Assembly (NCBI RefSeq): GCF_947179165.1
Contig: NC_077245.1
Location: forward strand, 40,479,286-40,543,285
Direction of reading: 5' to 3'
From: Solanum dulcamara
Lineage: Eukaryota > Streptophyta > Magnoliopsida > Solanales > Solanaceae
Length of the DNA: 64,000 nt
Shown: positions 1 through 10,925 of the stretch, piece after piece
Numbering within the stretch: the stretch's first letter is position 1
How the letters are laid out: each line of letters starts with the position of its first letter
Notes under the pieces: generated by a model
Seen by the model: the letters and a program-made list of their open reading frames with translations, nothing else
Databases searched by the model: none
Told to the model about the DNA's origin: nothing
Translations under genes and position numbers: made by a program

Positions 1-1345
1 CATAAAGCTCAGAGTATGATTCATGAGTCTTATCCACTTCTTGATGTTAGCAATCCTATAATAATTAAGTTATTGCCTTGCAAATCTTCTATATGATGGA
101 AAGTAGTAAGTATGTAAAGTTATCCCTCCTTTTTTTTGCATGTCTTAGATATAAGTAAGGAATGATATGTATATAAAGTTTGGGTAATTCCATTCATAAG
201 CTTTGAGTGTGCTTCATGATCCTTATTCACTTCTTCATATTACAATTCTCAAGTAATTGAGCCTCCCCCTCCAGTTTTCGGTACGTTGGATAATAGTCGA
301 TATATACCCATTTCTATTCTTAGGATCTCTATGATAATTAGTGTTTAGACTTCTATAAGATGTTTAATACTATAGTGACATATGACTATGATTCTTGAGG
401 CTCTCTAACATACTTTACGATGATATTTAAGGGATATCTGACTATGTTTCCGTGTATTACATTCGTGTATATGTATTACATTATATATGGATCAGGACGT
501 ACGTTCCTCAAAACTAATATGTTATATTAAATATACGGATCGGGCCATACATTCCTCAGTACTATTATATTATATATGGATTGGGCCGTCGTTCCTTGGC
601 ACTATTATATTATATATGGATCAGACCATATATTACTCGGCACTAACATATTATATATATGGATCGGACAGGAACTTCCTCGGCACTATGATATTATGTA
701 TGGATCGGGCTGTATGTTCCACAGCACTAACAGTTATACTATAGTCTATGCCAGCCTTGCACCGTAAAGGTAAATTCAGTTCGATAGAGTTATGCAGATC
801 TTATCACATGTTGGCCACAGATACATTCAATTATTGAAACTATTTTCATGATTCATTTATACTTAATGTTATGTTTTATATACTTAATACATATATCATA
901 CTAACCCCCTCTTTTCGGGGGGCTACGTGTCATGCTCGCAGGCACAAACATGCGTTTTGGGGATCCGCCACCTTAGGACTTTCCCCTCGGCTTCTTTGGA
1001 CTGATCCATTGTACCAGAGCCTATACTATTGGTATTGATCTTTTGATATATGTATTCATTTATTCAGGGGTATAGCGGGGGCCTTGTCCTGCCATATGAT
1101 ACCATTGACACTCTTAGAGGTCTGTAAACATGTGTGTGTGGGTTGTATGTAAGTTTTGCTCAGCTGTGTCTATACGATGTGTTGTAAATATTAATATGAA
1201 ATGGAAGCCTTGTCAGCTTGCATGTCCCATAATGAGATGATTAGTGACAACTCCTCAGGAGACAAATGATAGAGATGTATTTGTATGAAGAAGTCATGAC
1301 CCATTGGAGTTCTTATATATGTTATCATGTTGTCCGTAGTTTGGT
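1..1345 (+). mobile_element. S0-type gypsy LTR fragment, plus orientation
   Basis: This is an incomplete LTR lacking both termini. By eye it is the inverted counterpart of about 2900-4020 in the LTR at 2797-5508; for example the block around 100-290 reads as the reverse complement of about 3840-4010. It holds the LTR features shared across the window: a GGGG/CCCC hairpin at 905-922 followed by a CATGCTCGCAGG motif, and a GGTATAGCGGGGGCC block near 1069. The final 100 bp or so, including the usual GGTCGTGACA end, is missing. The sequence switches near 1345 to reverse-transcriptase coding sequence on the other strand. The internal tandem repeat produces open frames that are not genes. Confidence 0.8.
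480..745 (+). repeat. Tandem repeat in S0 LTR
   Basis: About six degenerate copies of a 40-60 bp unit built around ATATGGATCGGGCC, a TTCCTCGGCAC block and TATTATATTATA. The same array appears inverted at 3478-3660 in the other S0 LTR, so it belongs to the LTR. Because the unit avoids stops, it gives spurious open frames on both strands. Confidence 0.75.
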
Positions 1346-1735
1346 GATACTTTCGATTGTGAATAGACCAGAATATCATCAATAAATACAATCATGAACA
1401 AGTCTAGGAATGGATTCAACACTCGATTCATTAGATCCATAAACACTGCTGGAGCATTAGTCTGCCCAAAAGAAATTACTTTAAATACATAATGTCTGTA
1501 TCAGGTTTTGAGCGCAGTCTTTAGAATTTCTTCTTCCTTTACCCGTACCTGATGATAGTCTGATCACAGGTCTATCTTCTAGAAACACTTAGCAGCCTAC
1601 AACTGGTCAAATAAATCATCAATCCTGGGGAGGGAATATTTATTCTTTATTGTTATCTTATTCAGCTGCCTATAATCAATACACATTTGCAGTAACCCAT
1701 CTTTTTCTCTCACGAATAGTATAGGTGCTCCCCCG
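1346..1735 (-). pseudogene. Ty3/gypsy reverse transcriptase fragment (S0)
   Basis: On the minus strand this translates to the RT fingers and palm of a Ty3/gypsy Pol. Visible landmarks in order are [23 protein letters not shown], the [10 protein letters not shown] block and the catalytic-loop equivalent FIDDILVYS near 1370-1400. At least three stop codons lie between PRIDD and FIDD, so it is dead. Protease, RNase H and integrase are absent. The gag-to-RT junction near 1736 is an internal deletion. The 3' side runs directly into an oppositely oriented LTR piece. It is the best-preserved RT palm among the gypsy elements here, so S0 is the closest thing to an autonomous lineage in the window. The S3 relic at 30347-31345 lacks this palm. 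Confidence 0.85.
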
Positions 1736-2592
1736 AATAATCTTTGTCGGGCTGACGCCTTCTATGCCGATCCTCTACCCCTTGTGCGTATGCCTGTACC
1801 TGAGCAATATCCATCCCTAGTTGAGAAACCATAGCCATAAATCTATCAACCAATTAACAATCCAACCCCATCACATAACGATGCACTCTATCATCCATAT
1901 CAGCTATAATAGTGGGCGCATGTCTCGCCAACGAAACCCAAGGCTATAATTTCTAATACTCCTGCCATTCTACCTCAATTGTAAGAATTTATCAACTCTG
2001 GCTTGTCTTATCTCCAGAGGTATAAAGTGGCAAAGGAAGGTTTCCACAAACTCACCCCACACTGTTGGAGGAGCTCCCCAGGACTCATACCAATTCACAG
2101 CCACATCACTTACCCGATATGAAGCCAACTCAACATACTCAGTCTCAGAGGCACTAATTATTCTCAATATATGCTGCATCTATCGAATAAACTCCTGTGG
2201 GTCATCCACAAGTCTCAACCCATAAAACAATAGGGGTTAAAAGTTAATAAGTCACGAACTATTAAACTATCATGTTTATTTGCATCATCTACTCCTAGCC
2301 CATGCCTTCGAGTCTGTCCTACAATTAATCTGGTCAGTAACTGAACTGCATCTCTCATATCCCTATCCTCTTCCCCTATCTGTAGGGCTGGAGGCTTAGG
2401 TACCGGAGCCTAAGGATCTGCAGTTGCTGCTGCTCTAAGCTCCTTTGGAGGTGGCGGCGTAGTAGAGCTTGTCGACTGGAGCACAATCCCCGACATGGAC
2501 TAGGCACGGGCGCTAGTAACTCTCGGGGTCTGACTAGTTTTTCCTGCTACTGACTTGCCCTTCTAGGCAGTTGTCACATTCCTTGGAGGCAT
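1736..2592 (-). pseudogene. Ty3/gypsy gag relic (S0)
   Basis: Minus-strand gag, beginning at an ATG at 2592-2590 with an MPPRN start typical of plant gypsy gag, about 200 nt downstream of the LTR. A proline-rich N-terminal stretch is followed by the capsid-like core at about 1970-2179 (AVNWYESW, PPTVWGEFVE, FIPLEIRQA) and by the C-terminal [20 protein letters not shown] region near 1750-1830. Stops occur at codon 10 and several later positions, and at least one frameshift lies past 1970. Gag normally forms the particle and binds genomic RNA. No CCHC zinc knuckle is visible, because the deletion into RT removed it along with protease. Confidence 0.85.
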
Positions 2593-2709
2593 AAATGTAC
2601 ACATAATAATAAGTTAGAAAGGAATTGTCCTGATAATACCGCTCTATTGCATGATTTAAAATAAAAAGGAAAGATAACATCATAAATATCCTATAGCCTT
2701 CTTTTTATA

Positions 2710-2729
2710 GATGTGGTGCACAACACACC
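2710..2729 (-). other. DIS-like leader hairpin (S0)
   Basis: On the minus strand a 6-bp stem, GGTGTG with CACATC, closes an 8-nt loop TTGTGCAC whose last six bases are the palindrome GTGCAC. It lies exactly 51 nt downstream of the PBS. The other four subfamilies have a homologous hairpin at the same spacing, degraded in S1 and S4. The geometry is like a retroviral dimer-initiation loop; function is inferred. Confidence 0.55.
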
Positions 2730-2780
2730 GATAAACAAGATTCTACTAGAAACAATCTGTAGACACTCCGAGGATGAACT

Positions 2781-2792
2781 GCTTTGATACCA
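2781..2792 (-). other. Primer-binding site, tRNA-iMet type (S0)
   Basis: The minus strand reads TGGTATCAAAGC, one mismatch from the plant initiator-tRNA complement TGGTATCAGAGC. It is separated from the LTR by 4 nt. Confidence 0.85.
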
Positions 2793-3477
2793 GTTTTGTC
2801 ACGACCCAACCCCGTAGGTCGTGACTGGGGTCTGACCTGGACACCCATATACATATCTCTGAGATATAGTCAAGCTGAACTACAAATAATATGATAACTT
2901 ACACAAGAATTCTAATGGGTCTTAACGTCTTCATATAAATATATCCCTATCATTTGTCTTCCGAGGAGTCGCCATAAATCATATCATGAAAGGACACGCA
3001 AGCCAACAAGGCTGCCATTTCATATTAATATTCACAACATATCATATAGACACAGCTGAACAAAACATACACAAAACCCACACAGATATGTCTACAGACC
3101 TCTAAGAGTGTCAACAGTATCATATGGAGGGACAAGGCCCCCGTCGTACCCCTGAATAAATGAATATATACATCAAAAAGATCAATACCAAAAATCTAGG
3201 CTCTCATACAATGGAGCACTCAAAAATAGCCGATTGGAAATCCTAAGATGGTGGATCCCCAAAATGCATATCTATACCTATGGGCATGAAACGAAGCCCC
3301 TCAAAGAGTGGGGGTCAGCACGGCATACGTACTGAGTATATAAAGCATAAGAACATTATAGATGACTCATGAAAACTGTCTCAATAATTGAATGCATCTG
3401 AGGCCAATATGTGATAATATCTGGATAACTCTATATAACTAAATTTTAATTTACGTCATATGGCAGGCATAGATTAT

Positions 3478-3660
3478 AGTATAACTATTCGTGTTGTGGA
3501 ACGTACAGCTCGATCCATACAAAATATAATTATGCCGAGGAACGTTCGGTCTAATCCATAAATATAATATAACAGTGCCAGGAACGTACGGTCCGATCCA
3601 TATATAATATAATATGTTATTGTTGAGGAACGTATGGCCTGATCCATATATAATATAATG
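3478..3660 (-). repeat. Tandem repeat in S0 LTR
   Basis: Inverted counterpart of the array at 480-745, with about four copies of the CCGATCCATATATAATATAA-type unit. Overlapping open frames here arise from the repeat. Confidence 0.7.
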
Positions 3661-4945
3661 CATCTACATGCATGTAAAACATAGAAACATATCAAATATC
3701 CCTCGAATACCATCATAAAGTATGTCAAATAGCCTTAAGAATCATAGTCATATGTCACTATAGTATGAAATATCTTATAGAAGTCCGAACATTAATTATC
3801 ATAGAGTCTCTAAGAATAGAAATTGGTATATATCGACTATTATCCACCGTACAGGAAACTGGTGGGGGAGGCTCAATCACTTGAGAATTGTAATATCAAG
3901 AAGTGAATAAGAATGATGAAGCACACTCAAAGCTCATGAATGCAATTACCCCAAATTTCATATACGTATCACTCATTACTTATAACTAAGACATTCCAAA
4001 TGAAAGGAGGGATAACTTTACATACCTATTACAGATCCACCGTATCCAAGCTTGCCTCGTTACCCCTTTAGCCTATTTAATATGAAAGTAATACTATTAT
4101 GAATAAACTTTGACTTTTCAGCTTATAAATCTAAAACCAATCACCTATAGGAATCATTTCTTCGTTCACACTTTTCGATTAGTATATTTGCTTGTCAAGA
4201 ACATAAAGGAAATTGAGTAGCACTTTCCCTATATAACTCACCTAAGCTAAATTTCCAATTAACCTCCGATTAGCACAACACCAATAACAATGAACACCAT
4301 CCACATACAATAAAACTACTTTAATATCATTCAATACAAGTGCTAAACAGCCCACCCAAAACCACGACATCAAAATGCAATTTTTGATCTTTATTTTGTA
4401 AAATCACAACCACATGGAAAGGCGCATAACATATCTGCAAACAGTAGCACTTATACTCATCTATAACTATATTTCCAGCCCTTTAACATACATAAATTAC
4501 CTTCAAATATAATACCATAATAATGACAACACTCATAAAACTTTAATCCAACTAGAACAACTTCAATTCTGTTTATTTACAACGGCAACAATACCATGTA
4601 ATTTTCTTACCTCCAACCACACTTAATACAAAGTAATCTATCCATTACAATATCATTAACTCCAATTTGAAAAGAAGAAACCCCCTTAGCAACTTGGCTT
4701 CTCAACGTGGTAGAAAGTTGACGACTTTGATTAACTCGACGTTCCTACTCCTAGGAACACCCCACATTGTTGTAGACTTTCTAAGGGTGAAATTACTTTG
4801 TAAAGATTAGGTTTAGATCACTAATTTGGGCTACAAGTTTAGCTAGCCATGGTTGAAGTTCTAAGTCTCTCTATCTCTCTATTTTTCTCTAAGTTAGGAA
4901 GAAGACTAATGAGCTAAAAATGAGCTCTTAGTCATTAGTTTAGGC

Positions 4946-5038
4946 CTATATACACCACCCTTGAGAGTGAAACATGTCATCCCCTAAGGGTGACACATAT
5001 TCATCCCCTACACATGTCATCCCCAAGGGTGACACGTG
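4946..5038 (-). promoter_or_regulatory. S0 LTR core promoter with G-box-like palindromes
   Basis: A TATA box (GTATATAG on the minus strand, 4946-4953) lies downstream of repeated GGGTGACAC(A/G)TGT units, including a full CACGTG core at 5033-5038. The same order is found in all subfamilies. bZIP/bHLH binding to CACGTG is established in plants; activity here is inferred. Confidence 0.5.
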
Positions 5039-5390
5039 TCCAGCTCTTATACGTCCATCCCCTCCATGCTCTAACCAGCTGTTGCCACGTGTCTTGGAGG
5101 GGTCCACTTTATTAGGTGCATCACCTACTCATTCCAAGTAGGTACATCACCTACTTACTCTTTTTCATAGGTTTATAATCTAGTCTCATCTTAATAACTT
5201 GTGTGATCCCTGCTACTTAAGATCAACATGTACTCAAGTAGCTTAATTATGTAAAACATCAAAACCGGTAGCTTAAGCAAGTAGGTCGATTATCATGACT
5301 CATTATTTGTCCTTTAACTCCTTTCAAATCCTTCTAAACCTATTTCCAACTATCGCTACTCACATAGAACTAGTCTATGCAAAATATGGG

Positions 5391-5414
5391 GTATCACATC
5401 CTCCCCTCCTTTGG
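5391..5414 (-). other. Second LTR-start and PPT motif inside S0 LTR
   Basis: On the minus strand a purine run (about CCAAAGGAGGGGAGGA) is followed by TGTGATACCCC, mimicking a PPT/LTR junction 110 bp inside the true LTR edge at 5508. Equivalent motifs occur in every subfamily. Confidence 0.5.
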
Positions 5415-5508
5415 ATTATTTGGGAATGTCATGGATAACATGGATCACATGACAACTTTTAGAGAAACTAAAGAAATGTTCCCATGTACAAAAGTGCGGG
5501 GTATAACA

Positions 5509-7340
5509 ATAGGGAAGACAACAAAAACATGAACCTCATAAAATGAGGGTTAGAGAAAATGACAACAAATCTACAAACATGCCAACATATGTTAAAAGTG
5601 TCATCGGGGTCAAAAGGAAATATCCACAAGATTTGGTCAAGAAAACAACCATTTTCCCTATTAGTAGTCCTATCACCATAAGATGTACTCTCCACACAAG
5701 CATGATCATCATCATAAGTATATAAATAGTAAAGAAAGATGTCACGCAAGATAACTTCATCCAAGGTGTTCTCAAATGTAAGATCAAGCATATTATCAAG
5801 TATTGGAACATTCAAGGAAGAAGTAGCACTTTTTAAATAAAAATCATCTTCTCCTTCAAAAGAATCCTTCCCAACAAGCATACCATCATCCTCCAAGAAG
5901 AGTTTCCCTCATAGGAAATGGTATCATCAATCTATAGTGGGTTGTCAAACACCTTATAGACTCAAGATTATATTTCACACCACTAGGCATATCACTAAAT
6001 AAGATCTCATCATCATCAAACAAGACATTGTACTTAAATAGAGAACAATCAATCAAAGATGAGGAATTAAAATTTGTTATCTCATTCTCAAAAATACAAA
6101 TGTGATCCATTAAGGTTGTTTCAATCACATGACTTCTATGAGCAAAATAAGCAATAGGATCTTCAACAAGGCTTAAAGAGTCATTTCTTTTCACATGATC
6201 AACTACATCAACATCATCACTAATTTGAGGCTCATTAATCATATCATAAAATTAATTAATTAGTTGGCAAGAACCAAAAATAAGTTAATCAACACAAGTT
6301 TCATATGATAATATATTATCATTCAACTCACAAGTATCATTACTAGGTGGACTCAAATTGATCATATAAGAAAAATCAATTCGATTATCAATAGGATCAA
6401 CTAGTGTATGAATACTCTCAATAAAGACATTATCACTATTTGACAAGGAATCATTAGGCTCAAATGAAGACACGCTTTCACTCACACTTTGTTCATTAGA
6501 AATTTGAAAAGTGTCAAGTTTAGCTCTAGTACCTTGAGGATCAGAAGAAGGATGTTCTTTACCTTGAAGCAAAGCTTCCACTCTCATGTTTTCATGCAAG
6601 TCAAAACGCTTGATCCAATGGGCCACCAAATCCATCAAATCATTAATTGTAGGCTCCTTGTTGGGAGTTTGTATTCTCCAATTCTTCATACTCATACCCA
6701 CAAAAGAATTCTTACAAAGAGAAGGAAAACAAATTAGGTTAGATGGTGTTTATGGTAACACACTCACTTTACTCCTTTGATCCTTTCCTTTTTCCTCTCT
6801 AGAGTTGCCATCATTCACTTCCTTACTCCCTCCTCTCTATCTTTTGTCTCTCATTATCATTGGAAGCAACTTCAAGAATCCTTTTTGAGGCATCTTGCTT
6901 CTTCTTTTGGGAAGTGTCTTTGATTCTTCTATATCCCTTTCCATGAGGTTCAGGATAATGGTACCTAAAGTTTTCTTTCAATGCATCCCAAGTGTCAATG
7001 TGGATTTCCATCACCTTTGTATTCTTGATATAATGCCTCTATTAGACAAAAAGTTTCCTTTCAAAGGTTATAAAACCAACTCCAATCATCATTTTCTTGT
7101 GAGTAATTGTAGCTAGCAAAGAGTTCATCCATCATGGATTTCCACTTCTCATACTCTTCTCCACTAGCTTCCATAAACAAGATAGGACATTTCAAATTGG
7201 AATTTTGCACCTTTGGATTTATAGATAACATACTTCTTTATGACTCCATACTCAAAACGAACATACAAGATTAGCAATAAAAGTTCCTCTCTTTCACTCA
7301 TATTTGCACTCTGTTGTGCTTGGCTAGCACCACTCTAATA
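5509..7340 (-). pseudogene. Decayed gag-like reading frame of an older element
   Basis: Minus-strand open segments cover 6823-7014, 6285-6701, 5886-6242 and 5509-5896 with few stops between them. The upstream part contains WKSMMDELFA- and HIDTWDALKENFRYHY-like stretches that resemble the plant gypsy gag core (a YLEWE...NYSEEKKV then TWEELK..R.RFVP pattern). The downstream 400 residues are acidic and serine/asparagine-rich, and I do not recognise them. The open frame continues past 5508 into the S0 LTR only by chance. It may be a gag extension, a non-gypsy repeat protein, or a host pseudogene. A degraded PBS-like string near 7331-7342 is the weak right-hand clue to an element boundary. Confidence 0.35.
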
Positions 7341-8133
7341 TACTAACACTCTCTAGCCTATTACCGCTCAAGGATCCAACAAAAATTGCTATTCAATTAG
7401 ATCAATCACTTGCAAATCACAAACCAACCTTAAGGGTAGAAAAGATTTTTATTGGATGACGAATGGACGGCTCAATAAAATCCAATGGATTGAATAAAGA
7501 AAATTAACAATGAAATAAAAATAAGGACAAGAAAGAAATTAGCATGAAATAAATTAAACCAGACTCAAAGAACTTGATAATATTTAGTAGGGTAATCTAC
7601 TAAGTAAAATCAAGTATGAAGAAAAGAAAGGTAGAATTAATAAAAAGAAACTAATTTACCAAGATTTGAACTAGAAACAATTATTTGGGAAGAAATTTGG
7701 TTGAAATGTAAGAGAAAAATTTTCAAAATGCTTCAAAAATGAAGAAAAACGTTGAAAAATGAAGTTTGATAGCTGAAAAGAGCTTCTAATGTGCTTCTGA
7801 CGTGGCTGACGCGCTGTTGACATGGGATTTTTCTTTTTTTTTTTTAATTTTTAGTTTTTTTGTACTCCTTTGGGCCCACCAACAGTTAACACCTTCTCCT
7901 TCCTTTCCTTTTGGATTAAACACCACCTTTTGAAGATTCTTCCGCAATAATATATGAATTTTCTGAAGAACACCATGAACATTGATAAATTTTGAAAATT
8001 CATAACTCACTCAATTTAGCTCCAATCTTCACGAAATTTTAAACATGTACTCCTTTCAACACCACAAAAGAACTCCAATAATTTTTAACCCTTAATTTCA
8101 AACCAAAAATAAATCCATTTCCTACATCTTCAA
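7341..8133. other. Older AT-rich layer, no gene seen
   Basis: AT-rich sequence that continues on the far side of the LINE at 51142. On the minus strand the joined stretch reads like a long retroelement leader. The open frame at 7786-8010 runs through a poly-A/T tract and shows no coding character. Confidence 0.4.
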
Positions 8134-8147
8134 GCTATGAAGAATAC
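8134..8147. repeat. LINE target-site duplication, left copy
   Basis: GCTATGAAGAATAC here pairs with GCTATGAAGAACAC at 51128-51141, immediately after the LINE poly(A): 13 of 14 bases match. It fixes the LINE 5' boundary at about 8148. Confidence 0.8.
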
Positions 8148-8300
8148 TTCAAATAAATCTTTCCCACAATTTTTGATTTGAGGGTGTATATCAAGTTCAT
8201 TTATTATCTTAAGGCCCAAAACTTCTCTCTCTAGAAAATCTCTCCCCTAAGGGTAACTAGCATTACTGTTCATTATCTTCATCGATAGAAGACTGTCAGA

Positions 8301-9801
8301 ATGGCTTCACCACCACTGGTGGAGCTCTATATACCACCGGACCATAATATGAACATAGCTCAAGAATCATCAACCTCTAATGCAGCTAAGAGTACTTTGA
8401 ATCTGCAAAACGATTCTGGCAAAGCAGTAGCAATTTCAAGTAAAGCACAATTGACTCAAGTTGTAACATCACAAAATTCAACCCACAGCTACTCCAATCT
8501 ACAAAACACACCTACGAACACTGTAGCACTTTCAAAAGAGCAAATCGTCTAGGTTCACAAAATCATTGCACTAGAGAAATCTGGTTTGATTCATGTAAAA
8601 TTGAACACTGAAGATGAATCTCCATTGCCTAATCTATATACTAGTGAAAAATCAATTCGTTTCACCATGCCAATCTCAACATCTTCACAATCAGCTCAAG
8701 CGCAAGTCGCGACGGTTCCGCTGGAAACTCGATCACAAATTAGTGATACCTCCAATGAGATTCGAGCAAATTTGATCACTGGGGTTTGTTCTCCAGTCCA
8801 TAGTGCTCCTCATACCAAAAATTCAGACCAAATGGCAAACAGAATCGTGGTGGAGCAAATTGACAGCGCCGGCGGCAGTGCTCTAGTGAACTTTTCAGCT
8901 CAAAACAAATGCCAAGAGGGACGCTTCAACGAGCATAACAACCCCCACGAGGTATCATCCATCGAATATCAGCCTATCAATTCAAATATCAAAAATTTAC
9001 CTATTGGAAGTGAAAATGCTATTGATATTTCTGGAGAAACAATTAATGTTTCAATTCCGGATAATACTCAATGTAGTCGTTTCATTATTTTGAAAGATAG
9101 AGATTATCCTACTCTAATATTTGGTGATGAAGTTTTGAGCTCCTCAATTCTTAGGAAAAAGGACTTGTACACTATTTCATTGAACGACAAGCTCGAAAAT
9201 GATAAAGACATATCAAAATATGGTCGTAATAAGATGAATGATCTAAGTTCAACTAATTTTTTTTTGGTCTAACTACTCATGGAGCCTTATTAGAAATTCA
9301 ATCAAATGACAAGAATCGAGGATTCACTACCAAAGAAGTAGAAGTAGAACAATCATATACACTTATGGCGGTTGCTCAACACCACAATACATCTCCAATA
9401 GCACCTACCATAGTAGATTAAAAGGCTGATAGTGTAAAGAATCCACGACATCATAATGCTAATGAGAATGCAAGGCAATCATAAATACAAACAGTAGGCA
9501 CAACTGCAGATGTGATCAATACTGAACAAGAGAATACATCCTTTGGAAATATGCAAACAAACAATAATATAAACAACCAATCTACACACCTCACTGTGAA
9601 CCTCCTACCTCTCCAAAGACCTTATATTCCTAATAGAAATCATATGAAAGTGTCTAACAATTTTGAGGTTTTCAAATCCAATAATAAAACTGCTACTGTG
9701 AATAATGGAAGCAACTCAGGTTCCAAAAATCCAAACCAAATTATAGTTCCAAGTCTTAATAGTCCTAATCTTCCTAATCATGTGGTGCCTCCCAATACTA
9801 A
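8301..9801 (+). pseudogene. LINE ORF1 N-terminal region, broken
   Basis: The ATG at 8301 sits in a good plant context (AGAATGGCT) and opens with MASPPLVELY. The frame runs to a TAG at 8550, continues in the same frame to 9272, then shifts at a T-run near 9258-9266; a further open part lies at 9512-9801. Composition is rich in Ser, Thr, Asn and Gln, with no transmembrane or catalytic motif. This matches the disordered N-terminal extension of plant L1 ORF1 proteins, which bind RNA through the downstream DUF4283 and zinc-knuckle region (43402-44100). The reading is cut at 9801 by the nested LTR block. Taken alone it would look like a host hypothetical gene, but the continuation past 43324 argues against that. 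Confidence 0.75.
9797..9801. repeat. 5-bp target-site duplication ACTAA, left copy
   Basis: ACTAA directly precedes the LTR start at 9802 and is repeated directly after the LTR end at 43323 (43324-43328). A 5-bp duplication is the gypsy norm. It shows that the 33.5-kb block entered LINE ORF1 as one insertion or grew from one. Confidence 0.9.
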
Positions 9802-10606
9802 TGTCATGACCCAACCCCGTGGGTTGTGACTGGGGTCCGACCTGGACCCCCTTAAATATACCTATCAGTTGTAGTCAAATCGAACTATGAACAAGAGATA
9901 CTACTCATAAAAACCCTACTGAGTTAAAACCTTTTCATGTACATGTAGCCTCTTTCATTCGTATCATACCATGAAAGGGTACGCAAGCCGACAAGGCTGC
10001 CATAAAATAAAAACATTTACAATATATCGTATAGGCACAACCGAAATAAACTCATAAACAACCCACTTACATATGTCTATAGACCTCTAAGAATAGTAAT
10101 GGTATCATAAAGTGGGACAGGGCCCCCGCCGTACCCCTAAATAAACCAATATGTAGTTTAAAAGATCAGAACCAAAAGCTAGGCTCTGAAATAGTGGAGC
10201 ACTTCCAACATAGCTGAGTGGAAATCCTAAGCTGACAGAAAGGGGGACAGTACGATACATGTACTGAGTATATAAAGCATAAAACATCATAATTAAGACA
10301 ACAACTGAAATAAAGATGTAGGACACAAGTGTAACAGTTAGTAAAGCACTATACCTGCATCTTATAACATGAGGGCATGTACATCATCCTCATATACTTT
10401 ATCCGACCCATAGTGGGACTCGGTGTTACCATATCTTCGTATATAAAATCATCTAATCGTATACGGCATCATCTCATACATTACAAATACCTTATTAAGT
10501 TTTCATATGCATGCCTATGTATCATATCCGACCCTTTAGAGAGGGACTCGGTCAAGAGAGTAATGTGAATCTATATCGTACTGTTACCCTCTCATACCAT
10601 TATATC

Positions 10607-10925
10607 TTAAGATACCGTACCCAGTCGATTATGGGTCTCGGTGTTATAATCATATCATCATATTCTGTACCCGGCCCACTAGGGGACTCAGTGTCATAAT
10701 TATCATATACCGTACCCAGCCATTTATAGGACTCGGTGTCATTATAATATACCATACCCAGCCCTTTATGGGACTCAGTGTCATTATTATATACCGTACT
10801 CGGCCCTTTATGGGTCTTGATGTTATAATTATATCATCATATACCATACCCGACCCACTAGGGGACTCGGTGTCATAATCATCATATACCATACTAGGCC
10901 TTTTATGGGACTTGGTGTCATTATC
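10607..10925 (-). repeat. S1 LTR tandem repeat array, copy 1
   Basis: About seven units of roughly 40-52 bp, each with ATACCGTACCC(A/G)GCCC, TTTATGGGACTC and GGTGTCATTAT. The unit core GGCCC..TATGGGACTCGGTG occurs only once or twice in S2, S3 and S4 LTRs, so S1 has amplified it. Not CRISPR: the units are contiguous and diverged, without unique spacers. Confidence 0.8.

Larger units (their letters stand above)
2593..2796 (-). other. S0 5' leader with PBS
   Basis: Untranslated leader between the LTR edge (2797) and the gag ATG. About 155 nt of it (2641-2796) aligns by eye to the leaders of S1 (14238-14393), S2 (39371-39526), S3 (34148-34304) and S4 (56779-56935). It carries the PBS and the conserved hairpin listed separately. 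Sharing between an element with gag/RT and coding-poor elements suggests a packaging or priming signal. Confidence 0.75.
2797..5508 (-). mobile_element. S0 LTR, complete, minus orientation
   Basis: Bounded on the left by TGTCACGACCC, next to a PBS, and on the right by GTATAACA, giving TG...CA-type ends and a length of 2712 bp. Because the PBS is on its left it is the 5' LTR of a minus-strand element. Internal landmarks are the tandem repeat (3478-3660), a TATA/G-box promoter (4946-5038), a CACCTACTT/AAGTAGGTG inverted-repeat cluster (about 5115-5160), and a second LTR-start plus PPT motif at 5391-5414. Sequence right of 5508 is unrelated older DNA. Its partner LTR is not identifiable as a direct copy, since the left neighbour is inverted. 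Confidence 0.85.
8148..9801 (+). mobile_element. L1-type LINE, 5' part
   Basis: First segment of a LINE interrupted at 9801 and resuming at 43329. It contains about 150 bp of 5' UTR and the N-terminal part of ORF1. Joining the two parts across the ACTAA duplication restores a sensible ORF1 reading (PNTN into LAIKQT). Total LINE length is about 9.4 kb, long for a plant L1, largely owing to a long ORF1 N-terminus and a 1.5-kb 3' UTR. Confidence 0.85.

Noticed and set aside
487..744. 85-codon open frame near the left edge
   Set aside because: It is entirely a translation of the 40-60 bp tandem repeat in the S0 LTR; the mirrored array at 3478-3660 gives a similar frame.
5399..5414. True PPT marking the S0 LTR edge at 5398
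   Set aside because: Comparison with S1, S2 and S4 shows the LTR extends about 110 bp further to GTATAACA at 5508; this is the internal second motif.
8301..9272. Host gene for a Ser/Thr/Asn-rich protein
   Set aside because: It is the N-terminal part of LINE ORF1; the reading continues at 43324 after the ACTAA duplication into DUF4283.
10607..10925. CRISPR-like array of short repeats
   Set aside because: Units are contiguous and diverged with no unique spacers, and the context is a plant LTR.
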